NCBI GenBank assembly: GCA_016284235.1
Contig: JAEEOK010000091.1
Span: forward strand, 1-64,000
Length of the DNA stretch: 64,000 bases
DNA from: Succinivibrionaceae bacterium
GTDB taxonomy: Bacteria > Pseudomonadota > Gammaproteobacteria > Enterobacterales > Succinivibrionaceae
Direction: 5' to 3'
This document shows positions 38,115 through 47,358 of this stretch, piece after piece. The number at the start of each line of letters is the position of its first letter. Within the stretch, counting starts at the first letter, position 1. Position numbers and translations under genes: made by a program. Under the pieces are notes generated by a model. That model saw only the letters and a list, made by a program, of their open reading frames with translations, was not told the origin of the DNA and made no database searches.

Positions 38115-38627
38115 TTATAAGTTTTCCTTAAGGTAGGCAAGAGAAACTTTCAGTTTTTCCTTTGCCCTGTGAATTCTGACTTTAACTAGCGACTCAGAAA
38201 TATTAAGAGAAGCACTTATATCCTTAATGGACATCTGACCGAGATTGAACATGGTATAACAAACCCTAAGATCCTCTGGAAGTTCACCCAGGGCCTTTAC
38301 TATACAGTTTCTTATATACTGCTCATCCTGATCAGAATCAAGATTATCCTCAACAGTCGGAACAGTTGAATCTTCATACTCATCAACCAATACTTCTCGT
38401 TTATTCTTACGAAATGCATCAATACGAAGATTCTTTGCTATACGAAAAACAAGTCCGGAAACACTGTCCTCTTCAGTCAGCTGATCCCGCATTTTCCACA
38501 GTCTTACAAAGGTTTCCTGCACAATATCCGAAGCCTGATCATATCCGCACCCGTTCGCCAGCAAAAAGCTGGTAAGTTTAGGGGCTATATCTTCGTAATA
38601 TGAAGTCATTTCCTTTTGTGTAATCAT
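38115..38627 (-). CDS. ECF-type RNA polymerase sigma factor
   Basis: 170 residues with sigma-70 region 2 (SDIVQETFVRLWKMRDQL, then FRIAKNLRIDAFRKNKRE) and region 4 (LPEDLRVCYTMFNLGQMSIKDISASLNISESLVKVRIHRAKEKL). No anti-sigma with a membrane segment follows; instead there is a small soluble protein. The subgroup and its targets cannot be named from sequence alone. Confidence 0.92.
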   Translation of the reverse strand: MITQKEMTSYYEDIAPKLTSFLLANGCGYDQASDIVQETFVRLWKMRDQLTEEDSVSGLVFRIAKNLRIDAFRKNKREVLVDEYEDSTVPTVEDNLDSDQDEQYIRNCIVKALGELPEDLRVCYTMFNLGQMSIKDISASLNISESLVKVRIHRAKEKLKVSLAYLKENL

Positions 38628-38908
38628 TTAGCAAACCCTGTAAAATTAAACACGCGAGACTGCGCAGTACAATTTTTGAAATTTGAACCTACGCTCTTAA
38701 TATCTTATCAGATCCGGCATTGACACTCCACACGACTAAAGTCGCGGAATTACAGCTTCACAGATAGCTGCACGGCTGATTCTTAACATGCGGATCCTTA
38801 TCTCCGCACTTTGATTATATTTTTCCGTACCGGTGCGCTTTGTATTCAAAAGTATCGAAGAACTTCGACCACGAAACACTGATATGTGAAAACCTTTCTG
38901 CAAAATTT
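38628..38908. other. Gap upstream of the ECF gene with an IS200/IS605-type end hairpin
   Basis: The segment 38718-38775 (CATTGACACTCCACACGACTAAAGTCGCGGAATTACAGCTTCACAG) matches 42177-42225 and 42817-42860. The core CGACTAAAGTCG is a perfect hairpin of the kind found at IS200/IS605 ends. No transposase is attached here. Confidence 0.6.
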
Positions 38909-38937
38909 AAAGCGCCATGAAAATTCGATGGCGCTTT
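38909..38937 (-). terminator. Terminator after the zinc-ribbon membrane-protein gene
   Basis: AAAGCGCCAT / ATGGCGCTTT form a 10-bp stem around a 9-nt loop; the minus strand continues TTTAAATTTTG. It lies 20 bp past the stop of the 38958-40238 gene. Confidence 0.7.
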
Positions 38938-38957
38938 CAGGACATAAACAGAAAAAA

Positions 38958-40238
38958 CTACTTTGTGGTTCTGGTTTCTGTAAACGTCCTCACAAATGCA
39001 TCACTGCTCTCCTGAGGTTCAAGTTCGCCGGCATAACCTTGAGCTATCGTCTGCTCTGCTACATTATTGTTTCCCGATACAATTATGGCATGTACAATAC
39101 CGCAAATCACAGCACAGGCTATAAAAGCTATAGAAAAGTCACTTAATGCACTGGTCTGAGCTTCATTAAGAATAAAGTGATATACTCCGCCGCCTATTGC
39201 TGTTAAAAGAATAGTAAAGAGACCCCAGCTGATACCTACCTTGGTGTAATCAACCGGCACGCTTCCTACAAACTTACCAGTCTGACCGTTCATGGCAAAA
39301 ACATAAGATTTGTTATTCCAGGATGTTTCCTGTATCCAGACTGGGAACAACGCGTACTTGATCACATTATTAGAGTAGGTATACCGAGCCTGCTTAACTT
39401 CTTTATGCTCATAATCTCTTAAAGTACTGAACACTGTATCAACTACAGAATTTTCCATACGTTTTCTGACGCGGCCAGTATTATCCTCCGCTCCCACATC
39501 ATAAAGCAAAGCACCGTAACCGGAAAGATAGGCTGAATTATAATTCTGTGCTTCATCGAGATTAAACGGCTCAAGAGAATCCATAAGCGCGTCATCCATA
39601 TCCTTGGAACCGTCAGCAGGAACATTTTCAAAGTCCATCTGAACATGACGATAGAGTTCATAAACATCATGCTTTATTTTTTCAACGTTGCCTGCACGGC
39701 TGCGGGTTACAATTTCACCGGATATCGTAAGTTCGGCATCAGTCTTACAACTGTAGAGCCAGAACGGGACGTATGTAGGTTTAATCGAATCGACATGAGC
39801 AGATGACTTAAAATCTGAAGGAACAAAATGACACTTGTTAACAAAATTAACATAAGTATTTTTGACATCCTTCTTATCAAGTTTAAACGGTATCATAAGA
39901 TCCGGAACCATCTGATCCTTAATTTTATCTGTTAGCACTATCGGTGCATCACAGAACGGACATTTTGTTGATGCAGATGTAAAACTCGGAGTAATTTCAC
40001 CGCCGCAGGAATTACAAACGTACTTGGCAGCGGCTCCAGCCTCAGCCTCAGGATCCTCAAGTCTTTGAGCACCGGCCTTTATATCAACATTATTTGCGGC
40101 CTTCTGATCTGCCATATTCTGATATTCGTCAAGTGCCATTTCTGTATCACAGAAAGGACACTTAAGATTCTGCGATTTGGCGTTAAATTCCATTGTTCCG
40201 CCACAGGACGGACACTTGTAACGATCGGTCTCACTCAT
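38958..40238 (-). CDS. Zinc-ribbon membrane protein, YdjG-like
   Basis: 426 residues from ATG 40238 (MSETDRYKCPSCGG). Zinc ribbons lie at the N-terminus (CPSCGG-CPFC) and near 80-105 (CNSCGG-CPFC); a beta-rich middle domain follows, with two membrane helices at about 350-395 and a cytoplasmic tail. The layout matches B. subtilis YdjG, which works with the SPFH protein YdjI. Here the SPFH partner is the next upstream gene (40480-41760), separated by 240 bp, which supports a functional pair in membrane stress. Confidence 0.8.
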   Translation of the reverse strand: MSETDRYKCPSCGGTMEFNAKSQNLKCPFCDTEMALDEYQNMADQKAANNVDIKAGAQRLEDPEAEAGAAAKYVCNSCGGEITPSFTSASTKCPFCDAPIVLTDKIKDQMVPDLMIPFKLDKKDVKNTYVNFVNKCHFVPSDFKSSAHVDSIKPTYVPFWLYSCKTDAELTISGEIVTRSRAGNVEKIKHDVYELYRHVQMDFENVPADGSKDMDDALMDSLEPFNLDEAQNYNSAYLSGYGALLYDVGAEDNTGRVRKRMENSVVDTVFSTLRDYEHKEVKQARYTYSNNVIKYALFPVWIQETSWNNKSYVFAMNGQTGKFVGSVPVDYTKVGISWGLFTILLTAIGGGVYHFILNEAQTSALSDFSIAFIACAVICGIVHAIIVSGNNNVAEQTIAQGYAGELEPQESSDAFVRTFTETRTTK

Positions 40239-40479
40239 TTTACTTATATTCCTTTTAAAAGACTTGTAGATCAATTTATGGATACTTCACTCTTGTATGA
40301 CAAACGAAGCGGGCGACTGAAATTATAAGCTTATATCTGTATCAGAGAGCCTCACCGAAAAATCTTCCGGCATCCAATAAACAGGCAAAAACAATACCCC
40401 ATATCAACAAGATCCCTTCAAAGCAGCAGCCAAGAAAGGATCTCTAATCAATAACATTTAATTGTTCAGCACAAAACAA

Positions 40480-41760
40480 TCATGAACGTGGTTTACCGCA
40501 GTTATTGCAGAAATTACCCTGATTAACGGTACCGCAGGCACATGTCCAGCCTGCTACCGGCTGAGGCTTGCCGCAGTTGGAACAGAATTTTCCTGAATTC
40601 TGTGTACCGCATTCACAGGTCCAGGCACCTGCAGGAGCCGGCTGTGGTTTGCCGCAATTTGCACAGAACTTGCCCTGATTCACAGATCCGCATGCACAGG
40701 TCCAGCCTGCAGCTGCCTGAGGAGCAGCTCCGAATCCTGCAGCCTGCTGTTGCTGCTGACCAGCGGCAAAGAGGTTACCGATCTGAGCGCCGCCCATAGC
40801 GTTAGCCATACCCATTCCAACAAAGCCGCCCATTGCTCCATTAGGATTGCTTGCCGCAGCCTGCATTGCTGCACCAGTCTGACCAGCCATAAAGCCGCCG
40901 GCCAGCATCGGATTGCTAAGAGCAGCAGCTCTCTGAACTTCCTTAAGCATCTGAGATTCTTCTTCAGGAAGCGTAACGCTGTTGATTGCAATGGAAGCAA
41001 CACTTATTCCTCGAGCCTCTCCCCACTTCTTGGACAGAACCTCGTTCATGCTTTCAGTAAGTTCATCAACGTGCTGTGGAAGGGCATAAGGTCTGATATT
41101 CAGATTGGATAACTTTCCGAAACCGCCGTTCAAAGCACTTACAAACTCTTGACGCATGGTGCTGATCAGGGTTTCCTTTTCATAGTCGCCCTGCACATTG
41201 CCGCAAATCTTTGTATAGAAAGTAACCGGATCCGTAATTCTGAAGGTATACATACCGTTGCAGCGAACAGAAAAATCCATATCCATACCGATTCTCTGAT
41301 CAACAATATGGAAAGGAATCGGATTCGCTGTACCGAATTTATTATCAAGAATTTCCTTCATATTGATATAGTAGACTCTCTGGTCTCTGCCAGTATCACC
41401 ACCATATTTGAATCGTTCCCAAGAAGTCTTTATGAGATCCTTGACACCCTGACCAAGACTTTCTGCAAACATAGAAGGCGAAGATCCCTTGTCATAGGTA
41501 AACAGTCCTGGTTCGGTAACAACATCACGAACCTCACCCTGATCTATAATCAGAACACACTGTCCGTCGGCTACCGCAATACCGGATCCATTGGAAATAA
41601 CATTATCATGACCGTTAGTGTTAGATGAACGCGACGAGGTCTGTTTTCTTCCCCTTGCCATCAAAGTATCATTATCCAGTGCATCACAGGTAAAAAATTC
41701 CTTCCACTGATCTGCCATGGTTCCTAAGGTTGCACCCAAAGCCGCCTTAATCAAGCCCAT
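40480..41760 (-). CDS. SPFH-domain protein with three C-terminal zinc ribbons, YdjI-like
   Basis: 426 residues from ATG 41760 (MGLIKAALGATLGTMADQWKEFF), with GGAGAG upstream. The N-terminal part is an SPFH/flotillin-like domain of the type once annotated as virion core protein; a Met/Gly/Ala-rich linker follows (about 290-350). The tail has three near-identical ribbons, WTC(A/E)CGxxNxGxFCxNCGKP. B. subtilis YdjI is the nearest known relative and is recruited to membranes during stress. The 41850-42700 region upstream is transposon debris. Confidence 0.85.
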   Translation of the reverse strand: MGLIKAALGATLGTMADQWKEFFTCDALDNDTLMARGRKQTSSRSSNTNGHDNVISNGSGIAVADGQCVLIIDQGEVRDVVTEPGLFTYDKGSSPSMFAESLGQGVKDLIKTSWERFKYGGDTGRDQRVYYINMKEILDNKFGTANPIPFHIVDQRIGMDMDFSVRCNGMYTFRITDPVTFYTKICGNVQGDYEKETLISTMRQEFVSALNGGFGKLSNLNIRPYALPQHVDELTESMNEVLSKKWGEARGISVASIAINSVTLPEEESQMLKEVQRAAALSNPMLAGGFMAGQTGAAMQAAASNPNGAMGGFVGMGMANAMGGAQIGNLFAAGQQQQQAAGFGAAPQAAAGWTCACGSVNQGKFCANCGKPQPAPAGAWTCECGTQNSGKFCSNCGKPQPVAGWTCACGTVNQGNFCNNCGKPRS

Positions 41761-41874
41761 AATTTTCTCTCCATAACTTATACAGAAATACCCCAAACGG
41801 ACAAACCCGCACTCTTTAGCAGTAAACAAACATCATGCCGATACCAGATATTATCACACAAAGGGCGCGATCTC

Positions 41875-42115
41875 ACATTGACATCCTCCTCCGCCTAAAT
41901 GCAGAGGACTCCTACCAGCTCCAGCAGAAAGCTGCAGGATACTCTCGGTGGGTTCTTGCTGCTGACCGACAATACGGTTCACTTCACAAGCTCTACGGCT
42001 ATGCCCTAGCCTGATTTGCCGTCATTGAGAAAGCCGAAGTCTGTCTCTGTTAGCAAGAAAGATTATACCTAATTTTATGCCTCATATCCACGCCCTAAAG
42101 GACGCGGTTTTACGG
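41875..42115. mobile_element. IS200/IS605-type remnant with end hairpins
   Basis: The block opens CACATTGACATCCTCCTCCGCCTAAATGCAGAGGACTCC and ends CCACGCCCTAAAGGACGCGGTTTTACGGC. Both carry a YCGCC-taaa-GGNCG-type hairpin usual for IS200/IS605 ends. Inside, 41957-42092 matches 35609-35740. No open transposase remains. Confidence 0.6.
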
Positions 42116-42171
42116 CACAGCCAGATAAAATTCAAAGTAAATCCATCAAATTTAAAAAAAAGTGAAAGCGA

Positions 42172-42540
42172 TCACATTGACCTCCACACGACTAAAGTCG
42201 CATGATTCCGGCTTCACAGACAACTCATTGAGAAATACATCTACGATCTCCAGGAGAAACTTCTTACACCCGCCTTTTCATTCAGTACAACAAAATACCT
42301 GTCTGGTATAGCTCTTCATACTGTAACGTTATTGATATCTCCGACTTTCTCTGACAGTTTTATTTTCACAAACCCGGTTTCTTGAGTCCAATCTGTGCGT
42401 ATTGAATTTTCTGATTTGCTGTTCTGTAACTCAGGCGGCATGGTTGTCTACTCCTGAGTACGGAATATTTTGAAAGTTTCTCAAAGAATCGAACAAAACG
42501 TTCTCTATGCCTCTAAGAGACTGTTGTAAAGCTATTGAAT
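42172..42540 (-). mobile_element. Decayed IS605-type tnpB fragment
   Basis: The 5' end (CACATTGACCTCCACACGACTAAAGTCGCATGATTCC) matches the hairpin end at 38718. On the minus strand, the reading FVKIKLSEKVGDINNVTV*RAIPDRYFVVLNEK (about 42285-42385) resembles the central part of TnpB (the beta region before the RuvC core). The frame is interrupted by stops, so it is a fossil. Confidence 0.5.
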
Positions 42541-42707
42541 CAACTCCACCGAGAAAAGAGTATTTTTTCTCTTTCATCACGGAATTTTTCTCGCCCGCGG
42601 TATCTATAAAAGTAAGGTGTCCGCGGCTGCATACCTAAACAATGAAGATCGCAGATTTCTTGAACAAGAAAAGTCATCTGAATAAGGAAAAAGGAGGAAG
42701 GGAAAAG

Positions 42708-42796
42708 TGGCGGAGACGGTGGGATTCGAACCCACGTGACCCGGAGGTCAAACTGATTTCGAGTCAGCCCCGTTATGACCGCTTCGATACGTCTCC
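42708..42796 (-). tRNA. tRNA-Ser(CGA)
   Basis: Minus strand, 89 nt including encoded CCA. Acceptor GGAGACG pairs with CGTCTCC; the anticodon arm is CTGACTCGAAATCAG, with anticodon CGA reading UCG. A long variable arm (TTTGACCTCCGGGTCA) and T loop GGTTCGAATCC are as expected for serine. It sits among transposon remnants. Confidence 0.95.
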
Positions 42797-42813
42797 GAAA
42801 AATCAAATATAAA

Positions 42814-43085
42814 TCGGCACTCCGCACGACCAAAGCCGCGGGATTCCTGCTTCACAGACCACTGCGCAGCAAACTGCGTCTTACACGGTCTCGGAAGAAT
42901 TGCTTACTCCATCTCTTCAGAGCAGGCTTATATTTCCGTATGCCCTGCGGTATTAGTCAGTTCAGACTGCTGACGAGGATTTATGTTATCAAATTTGCAG
43001 GTGTTCGTCCATACTTTATCTGAAAACACTAAAAGCAGAACAGTTGAAACCGCAGGTTTACCTCCTGCATTGATTGCAAATCACT
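42814..43085. mobile_element. MITE-like, internally deleted IS200/IS605 derivative
   Basis: Both ends match the larger element at 51405-52280: left end GCGTCTTACACGRTCTC..., then TATTTCCGTATRCCC(T/C)KCGGTAT; right end GTGTTNGTCNAYACTTTATCTG...TGCGGT or CCGCAGGTTT near 43060. About 600 bp of the interior, including tnpA, is missing, leaving ~270 bp. Such elements move only with a helper transposase. Confidence 0.65.
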
Positions 43086-43169
43086 TTAAGTATCAGCAAA
43101 TACGAAGAAAACAAGGGTTCAGACGAAAAATTTCTATTCAGAAAGGCTCTATATCCATCTGTCCCATAC

Positions 43170-43209
43170 AAAAAAAATGCCGATGAAAAATTCAGTCATC
43201 TCATCGGCA
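43170..43209 (-). terminator. Intrinsic terminator after the second pilin gene
   Basis: TGCCGATGA pairs with TCATCGGCA around a 14-nt loop; the minus strand continues with eight T. It is 40 bp past the pilin stop codon. Confidence 0.85.
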
Positions 43210-43250
43210 CACAAAACTCTAATCCGTCTTATTTGAACTTTATGAAATCA

Positions 43251-43940
43251 TCAGCATCCGCTTGTCTCTATCTTATAAAGCGGCACCTTACCCGTAGTTA
43301 TCTCCGCACTGGTATATTTAAGATAGCATTTAGAATTTTTATACGGCATACCCCGCGGGATCAGGAACTGCGAATCTGTGCAGATTTCTAGATTTTTTTC
43401 TTGTCCATTCACAACTACCTTCACTTTTTTACAAGGCTCGTCTTTCTTCTCACTCCGGCACTGACAGAAATCATGTCCTGTGCAAACTGCGCTGGCATTA
43501 TAGCTATTGCACGTTTTATTAAGACAGCCTTCACGCGTGCAACGATTAGGAATAGTTCTGCCGTTTTTGTCCTTCGCGGTCGTTTTACCGGATATATCAC
43601 CATCCAAAACAAAAGCAATGGAGTTTCGATCAAGATAGGCATACTTGAAATATACCCACACGCCATTTACTTCGACACAATTGTTTTCTTTGCATTCCTC
43701 CGACCAGTCAGTTCCAAGCTCTTTTTCTGAATAATTAGTATTTGCTCCATTGAACAATGCTTTGGCGTATACCATATTGTTTGCAGATTTAAGGCTACCC
43801 TTCATGCTGTTAAGCGTAGCAACTCTTGCATCGGACTGCATTCCCACAAATTTAGGCACGGCAGAGACAGCCAAAATGCCAAGAACTACAATAACAATAA
43901 CAAGTTCTATGAGAGAAAAACCACCAAATCTATTATTCAT
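43251..43940 (-). CDS. MSHA-like type IV pilin (copy 2)
   Basis: 229 residues from ATG 43940 (MNNRFGGFSLIELVIVIVVLGILAVSAVPKFV), preceded by GGGAGG at ideal spacing. Cleavage is expected after FGG before FSLIE. The body holds two pairs of extra Cys absent from copy 1 (NRCTREGCLNKTC), so the two pilins differ in predicted disulfides. It ends KIETSGC as copy 1 ends VTDGC. Major and minor pilin, or alternative major pilins, are both possible. Confidence 0.9.
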   Translation of the reverse strand: MNNRFGGFSLIELVIVIVVLGILAVSAVPKFVGMQSDARVATLNSMKGSLKSANNMVYAKALFNGANTNYSEKELGTDWSEECKENNCVEVNGVWVYFKYAYLDRNSIAFVLDGDISGKTTAKDKNGRTIPNRCTREGCLNKTCNSYNASAVCTGHDFCQCRSEKKDEPCKKVKVVVNGQEKNLEICTDSQFLIPRGMPYKNSKCYLKYTSAEITTGKVPLYKIETSGC

Positions 43941-44374
43941 TCTTATACCTCCCATTTCCCTATGCCCTTACTCATGCACAGAGGCTGACAGTTAGGCTGT
44001 GACCTGCATTCTGCAGCCATATACAGAACGTTAACCGGATACTCAACCAACGCGATAACAGTACTAAACTGTTAAGAATACGCACCGTTACCAACACAAT
44101 GCAACTTTTTTTCTTATCTGCTAAAAATACACCATTTAAACGCAAAAAAGAAAACGATTTTTCAATACTCCATATTCATTGATTCTACCAATAATCTCAT
44201 AAATCCGCATTTCCTTTAACTGAGTTAATTCATCTCTGACCTACACCAGTCTGAGATCCAACAAACTCAAATCTGCATAAAAGAACAATCAAAGCATAAA
44301 CAGCTTTAGCAGCAGCCAAGCCTTCAGGCGGCACGTACCTGAAAAAAGCATCTAAAAGAAAGATGACAGAATAC
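43941..44374. other. Upstream region of pilin 2, no gene seen
   Basis: About 430 bases, AT-rich in its middle, without an ORF of coding character or a recognisable RNA. It probably contains the pilin promoter. Confidence 0.4.
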
Positions 44375-44857
44375 TCAGTCCTTTAAAACCTCAGACTTAA
44401 GACCTGCACCGCACACACTTCTGTCAAGTTTAAAAAGGTTAACCGGTGTTACTTTGTCCGAACCTGTAACGATAAAATCAACCTTTTGAATAAAATCAAA
44501 GGGACGGAAAAAAACATCACACATAGTAGCTGAAGTAGCAGGAGGAAGTTGATCCGGTCCATACACAGAAACCTTAGAATCTGCATTAAGTTCTGCCGGA
44601 CTCCATACGTTAACTTCCATATGATCTGCACTGACAGCCTTACAATTTTGGAAATTCCACAAACTGTTCGAACTTCCAAGAAAGGCCTCTCTTATAACAC
44701 CGCATGCATCAGCCACCCTCACAGCACCGTCTTTGGATACCGTACTTTTCACATCTTCGGTTTCCCGAAGAGTATGATTATTCCATACCTTTACAATACA
44801 CAGAACAAGAAGTACAACTGCAATCAGTACAAAGAAATTTAAATAAATTTTATTCAT
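44375..44857 (-). CDS. Small membrane-anchored protein, unknown
   Basis: 160 residues from ATG 44857 (MNKIYLNFFVLIAVVLLVLCIVKVW). One N-terminal membrane anchor, the rest periplasmic, with Cys in DACGVI, NCKA, TMCDVF and SVCGAGL. It directly follows 44872-45306 in the same direction, probably cotranscribed. The C-terminal pattern (strand with Val/Ile, then Arg/Asp-x2-Cys) recalls the small proteins at 44872, 47633, 62061 and 63101. Confidence 0.6.
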   Translation of the reverse strand: MNKIYLNFFVLIAVVLLVLCIVKVWNNHTLRETEDVKSTVSKDGAVRVADACGVIREAFLGSSNSLWNFQNCKAVSADHMEVNVWSPAELNADSKVSVYGPDQLPPATSATMCDVFFRPFDFIQKVDFIVTGSDKVTPVNLFKLDRSVCGAGLKSEVLKD

Positions 44858-44871
44858 AACCAAAAAAAACA

Positions 44872-45306
44872 CTACATACAGACATTGCGGGTGACATGAA
44901 TCTTCTGTCTGGACTTCTTACCTACCCGTATATTCAAATCAAGACTATTTATCCGCACATGATCAAAAAACTCTGCACAGTAGTAGTCAAGCTGCGTTGA
45001 CGAAAGTTCATCCTCTGTAACATCAGGATCGGCATCATCAAAATAGTTTTCCATACCTTTCTTCACATCAAGCACGAGATAAATTGAGTCATCATTTTCA
45101 AGGCGGCAGCTCGAAAAGTCAAATGTATCGTTCATTTTGAAACTTTTTCCAAGTTCTGAACAAACATTTTCCGGACGTCCGTCAACAATTTTAAAAAACG
45201 TCCACACAATAACAAAACCCAGCACTGCACATACAAACGAATAACAGAACAACTTAAGCAAGTCAACAAAACCAAATTTTCCAGATCCGTTATTTTTCTT
45301 ATTCAT
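44872..45306 (-). CDS. Small membrane-anchored protein, unknown, paralog of neighbours
   Basis: 144 residues from ATG 45306 (MNKKNNGSGKFGFVDLLKLF). One membrane helix (about 15-37), then a periplasmic domain: FDFSSCRLENDDSIYLVLDVKKG near the middle and YYCAEFF...LDLNIRVGKKSRQKIHVTRNVC at the end. This C-x(~30)-strand-strand-C ending is shared with the other small proteins in this window. The gene precedes 44375-44857 by 14 bp. Confidence 0.6.
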   Translation of the reverse strand: MNKKNNGSGKFGFVDLLKLFCYSFVCAVLGFVIVWTFFKIVDGRPENVCSELGKSFKMNDTFDFSSCRLENDDSIYLVLDVKKGMENYFDDADPDVTEDELSSTQLDYYCAEFFDHVRINSLDLNIRVGKKSRQKIHVTRNVCM

Positions 45307-45606
45307 TTTCATCCAATCAAACTGCAAGATAAATACAGAACAAACTTCCGTTGCTTTATAGATGACAAAACATAGCTCTGCAGGCTTTTACGGTTTGTAC
45401 TGTAGAAACGAAAGTCTGCCGCATCCTCATCTATTGTATTTACCTTTTCTTAAAATTCCATAAAAAAACAGACAAATTGAGGCTTTTTCCCTTACAGAAA
45501 ACAAAAAAACTCTATTGTAAGAAACGAAACAGCCGGCGGAAAGATACAATCCTGCACATCAGCAGGATTTGAAATACACCATGCTCATACTGCCATGTAT
45601 TATCGG

Positions 45607-47358
45607 CTATCTGAAGATTTTTTGAAGTACAGATAAATTCTCAGACAGACATTGAGGAATTTTATGATGAATGAGCCATGATTTAGGATTGCGGATGAGC
45701 AGAAATTTTTTGAGCATTACCCCGTCGTATTCAAAAGGAAGGAACAGCACTGTTTCAACATTCTTAAAAACATTCTTTTCCAGCAGTTCATTACTTAAAA
45801 ATGATTTCATAATAATCTTGTTGGGAATTATTAAACAGTTATGATTCTTCATAGAATCAAGACATTTCTGCACATCGCTGCAGCTTAGGATAATAGGAGT
45901 CTCGCAATTATCCTTTTCAGAAAAATAAGAATATTCCGGATTTGCCGTTTTACCATCTTCAGAAATAGAATATTCGATTACAGTTGAATCCGTCTCCTTA
46001 GCGATCAAATCAACGATCTCACTAAACTTCGGCTGCTGCTTCTTGCCGTTTGCATCAACAGCAAATTCAGAAAGTTTCTGGATAAAATCAAAACCTTCCG
46101 TGTAATACTGCACAATTTCCTGAAGATTCTCAACTTTCTTCTCCGTATTTTTTTCATCCGTGTTTTCTATCATTGATCCATACAGCCACAGACGATCCTG
46201 TTTATCATGGGTAACATAGAGCCAGTCTCTCACAGCAACAACTGTTCCGTCATTTCGCTTGACAGAAAAATCAACAGCAACTCTCTTTCCCGTAGTCAGA
46301 GCCCGGCTGAACCCGGTATTGAATATTTTCACATCCTCGGGTGTGGCTAGAATACTCTGAAAAACACCGTCAAAGTTAATCTTAAGATCTGTCGCATCAT
46401 ACCCTGTCAAAACAGTGAACTCACGATTGACATATTCAGTAATACTTTTGCCGGCCATCAGACTGCGGTGCACAGCACAGGGAATAGCCTCGGTAAAATC
46501 CTTAAGTTCCTTTTTCAGATCCGAAAGAGCCTCTCTGCTGCTCTCAGTCTTACTTTCATCAATAAATATAATCTGAATGAATTTTCTGCCGTCGTCACTT
46601 ATACATAATTCCGCTTCGCCACCTATGGTAACAACATAGCCGGATCTGTTTATGACATGAAGATGAACATCTGAACGTTCTCCAATCTCGTTGAGACGCG
46701 AAACGAGATCTATAAAATTAGCAATATCATAAGGTGCTATGAGATCAATCTGCTGAGTTCTCATGCCCTCATAAAATTCATCGTGAGTGTAGCCGAAAAT
46801 TCTAAGAGCTTCGTCGTTGACATTCAGATAGGAAAATCTTTTCCAGCGGTTAAGACCGTCCGTATTTACAGCAAACTGCATGACTCCAAATAAGCTGCTT
46901 CTAAAATATCTCTGCTCACGCATCAGAACAGAACCGTTGATCTTCTCCTGAACAATCATTACCCTTTGAGGAATGCCCAGGTTGTCACTTTCAAGCAGCA
47001 CTACCTGAAGTTTCTGCCAGCACTCGCTGCTTGGAAGTTTTCTGTTGCGGTATGAAACAGAAATTGAAAAATGATGATCGTTCAGTGACTGCTTGATATT
47101 TTCAGGACTGAGCATCCACTTCATTCTTGACTGCTCGGGCAGTTCAATTTCTGTTTCGACAAAGATCTGCAGCCAGTCGGCATACGTCTCCTTTTCAGAA
47201 GGATCTTCCAGTGATGTATCCTCCATAGCTCTAAGACCGCAGCAGTAGCAGGAGCCATTCACCAAATCTACAACCATGCAGTTACGGTACTTCTGGGTAA
47301 TTCTGCTGGCAAAGTTTGCTATATCCTCACTCTGCTGTACTTGAAGACTCACATCCAT
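45607..47358 (-). CDS. PAS-domain signalling protein with no visible output domain
   Basis: 583 residues, soluble. At least two PAS domains can be seen: one around 170-260 (LNVNDEALRIFGYTHDEFYEGM) and another around 290-390 (ITEYVNREFTVLTGYDATDLKINFDGV, followed by the PAC-like RDWLYVTHDKQDRLWLYGS). The last ~170 residues resemble a GAF-like domain. I see no GGDEF, EAL, HisKA or HTH motif, so it may be a sensor that passes signals by contact, or a degraded diguanylate cyclase. Confidence 0.7.
   Translation of the reverse strand: MDVSLQVQQSEDIANFASRITQKYRNCMVVDLVNGSCYCCGLRAMEDTSLEDPSEKETYADWLQIFVETEIELPEQSRMKWMLSPENIKQSLNDHHFSISVSYRNRKLPSSECWQKLQVVLLESDNLGIPQRVMIVQEKINGSVLMREQRYFRSSLFGVMQFAVNTDGLNRWKRFSYLNVNDEALRIFGYTHDEFYEGMRTQQIDLIAPYDIANFIDLVSRLNEIGERSDVHLHVINRSGYVVTIGGEAELCISDDGRKFIQIIFIDESKTESSREALSDLKKELKDFTEAIPCAVHRSLMAGKSITEYVNREFTVLTGYDATDLKINFDGVFQSILATPEDVKIFNTGFSRALTTGKRVAVDFSVKRNDGTVVAVRDWLYVTHDKQDRLWLYGSMIENTDEKNTEKKVENLQEIVQYYTEGFDFIQKLSEFAVDANGKKQQPKFSEIVDLIAKETDSTVIEYSISEDGKTANPEYSYFSEKDNCETPIILSCSDVQKCLDSMKNHNCLIIPNKIIMKSFLSNELLEKNVFKNVETVLFLPFEYDGVMLKKFLLIRNPKSWLIHHKIPQCLSENLSVLQKIFR

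Noticed and set aside
42540-42833. 97-residue ORF over the tRNA
   Set aside because: It overlaps tRNA-Ser and has no ribosome site; RNA gene evidence is decisive.
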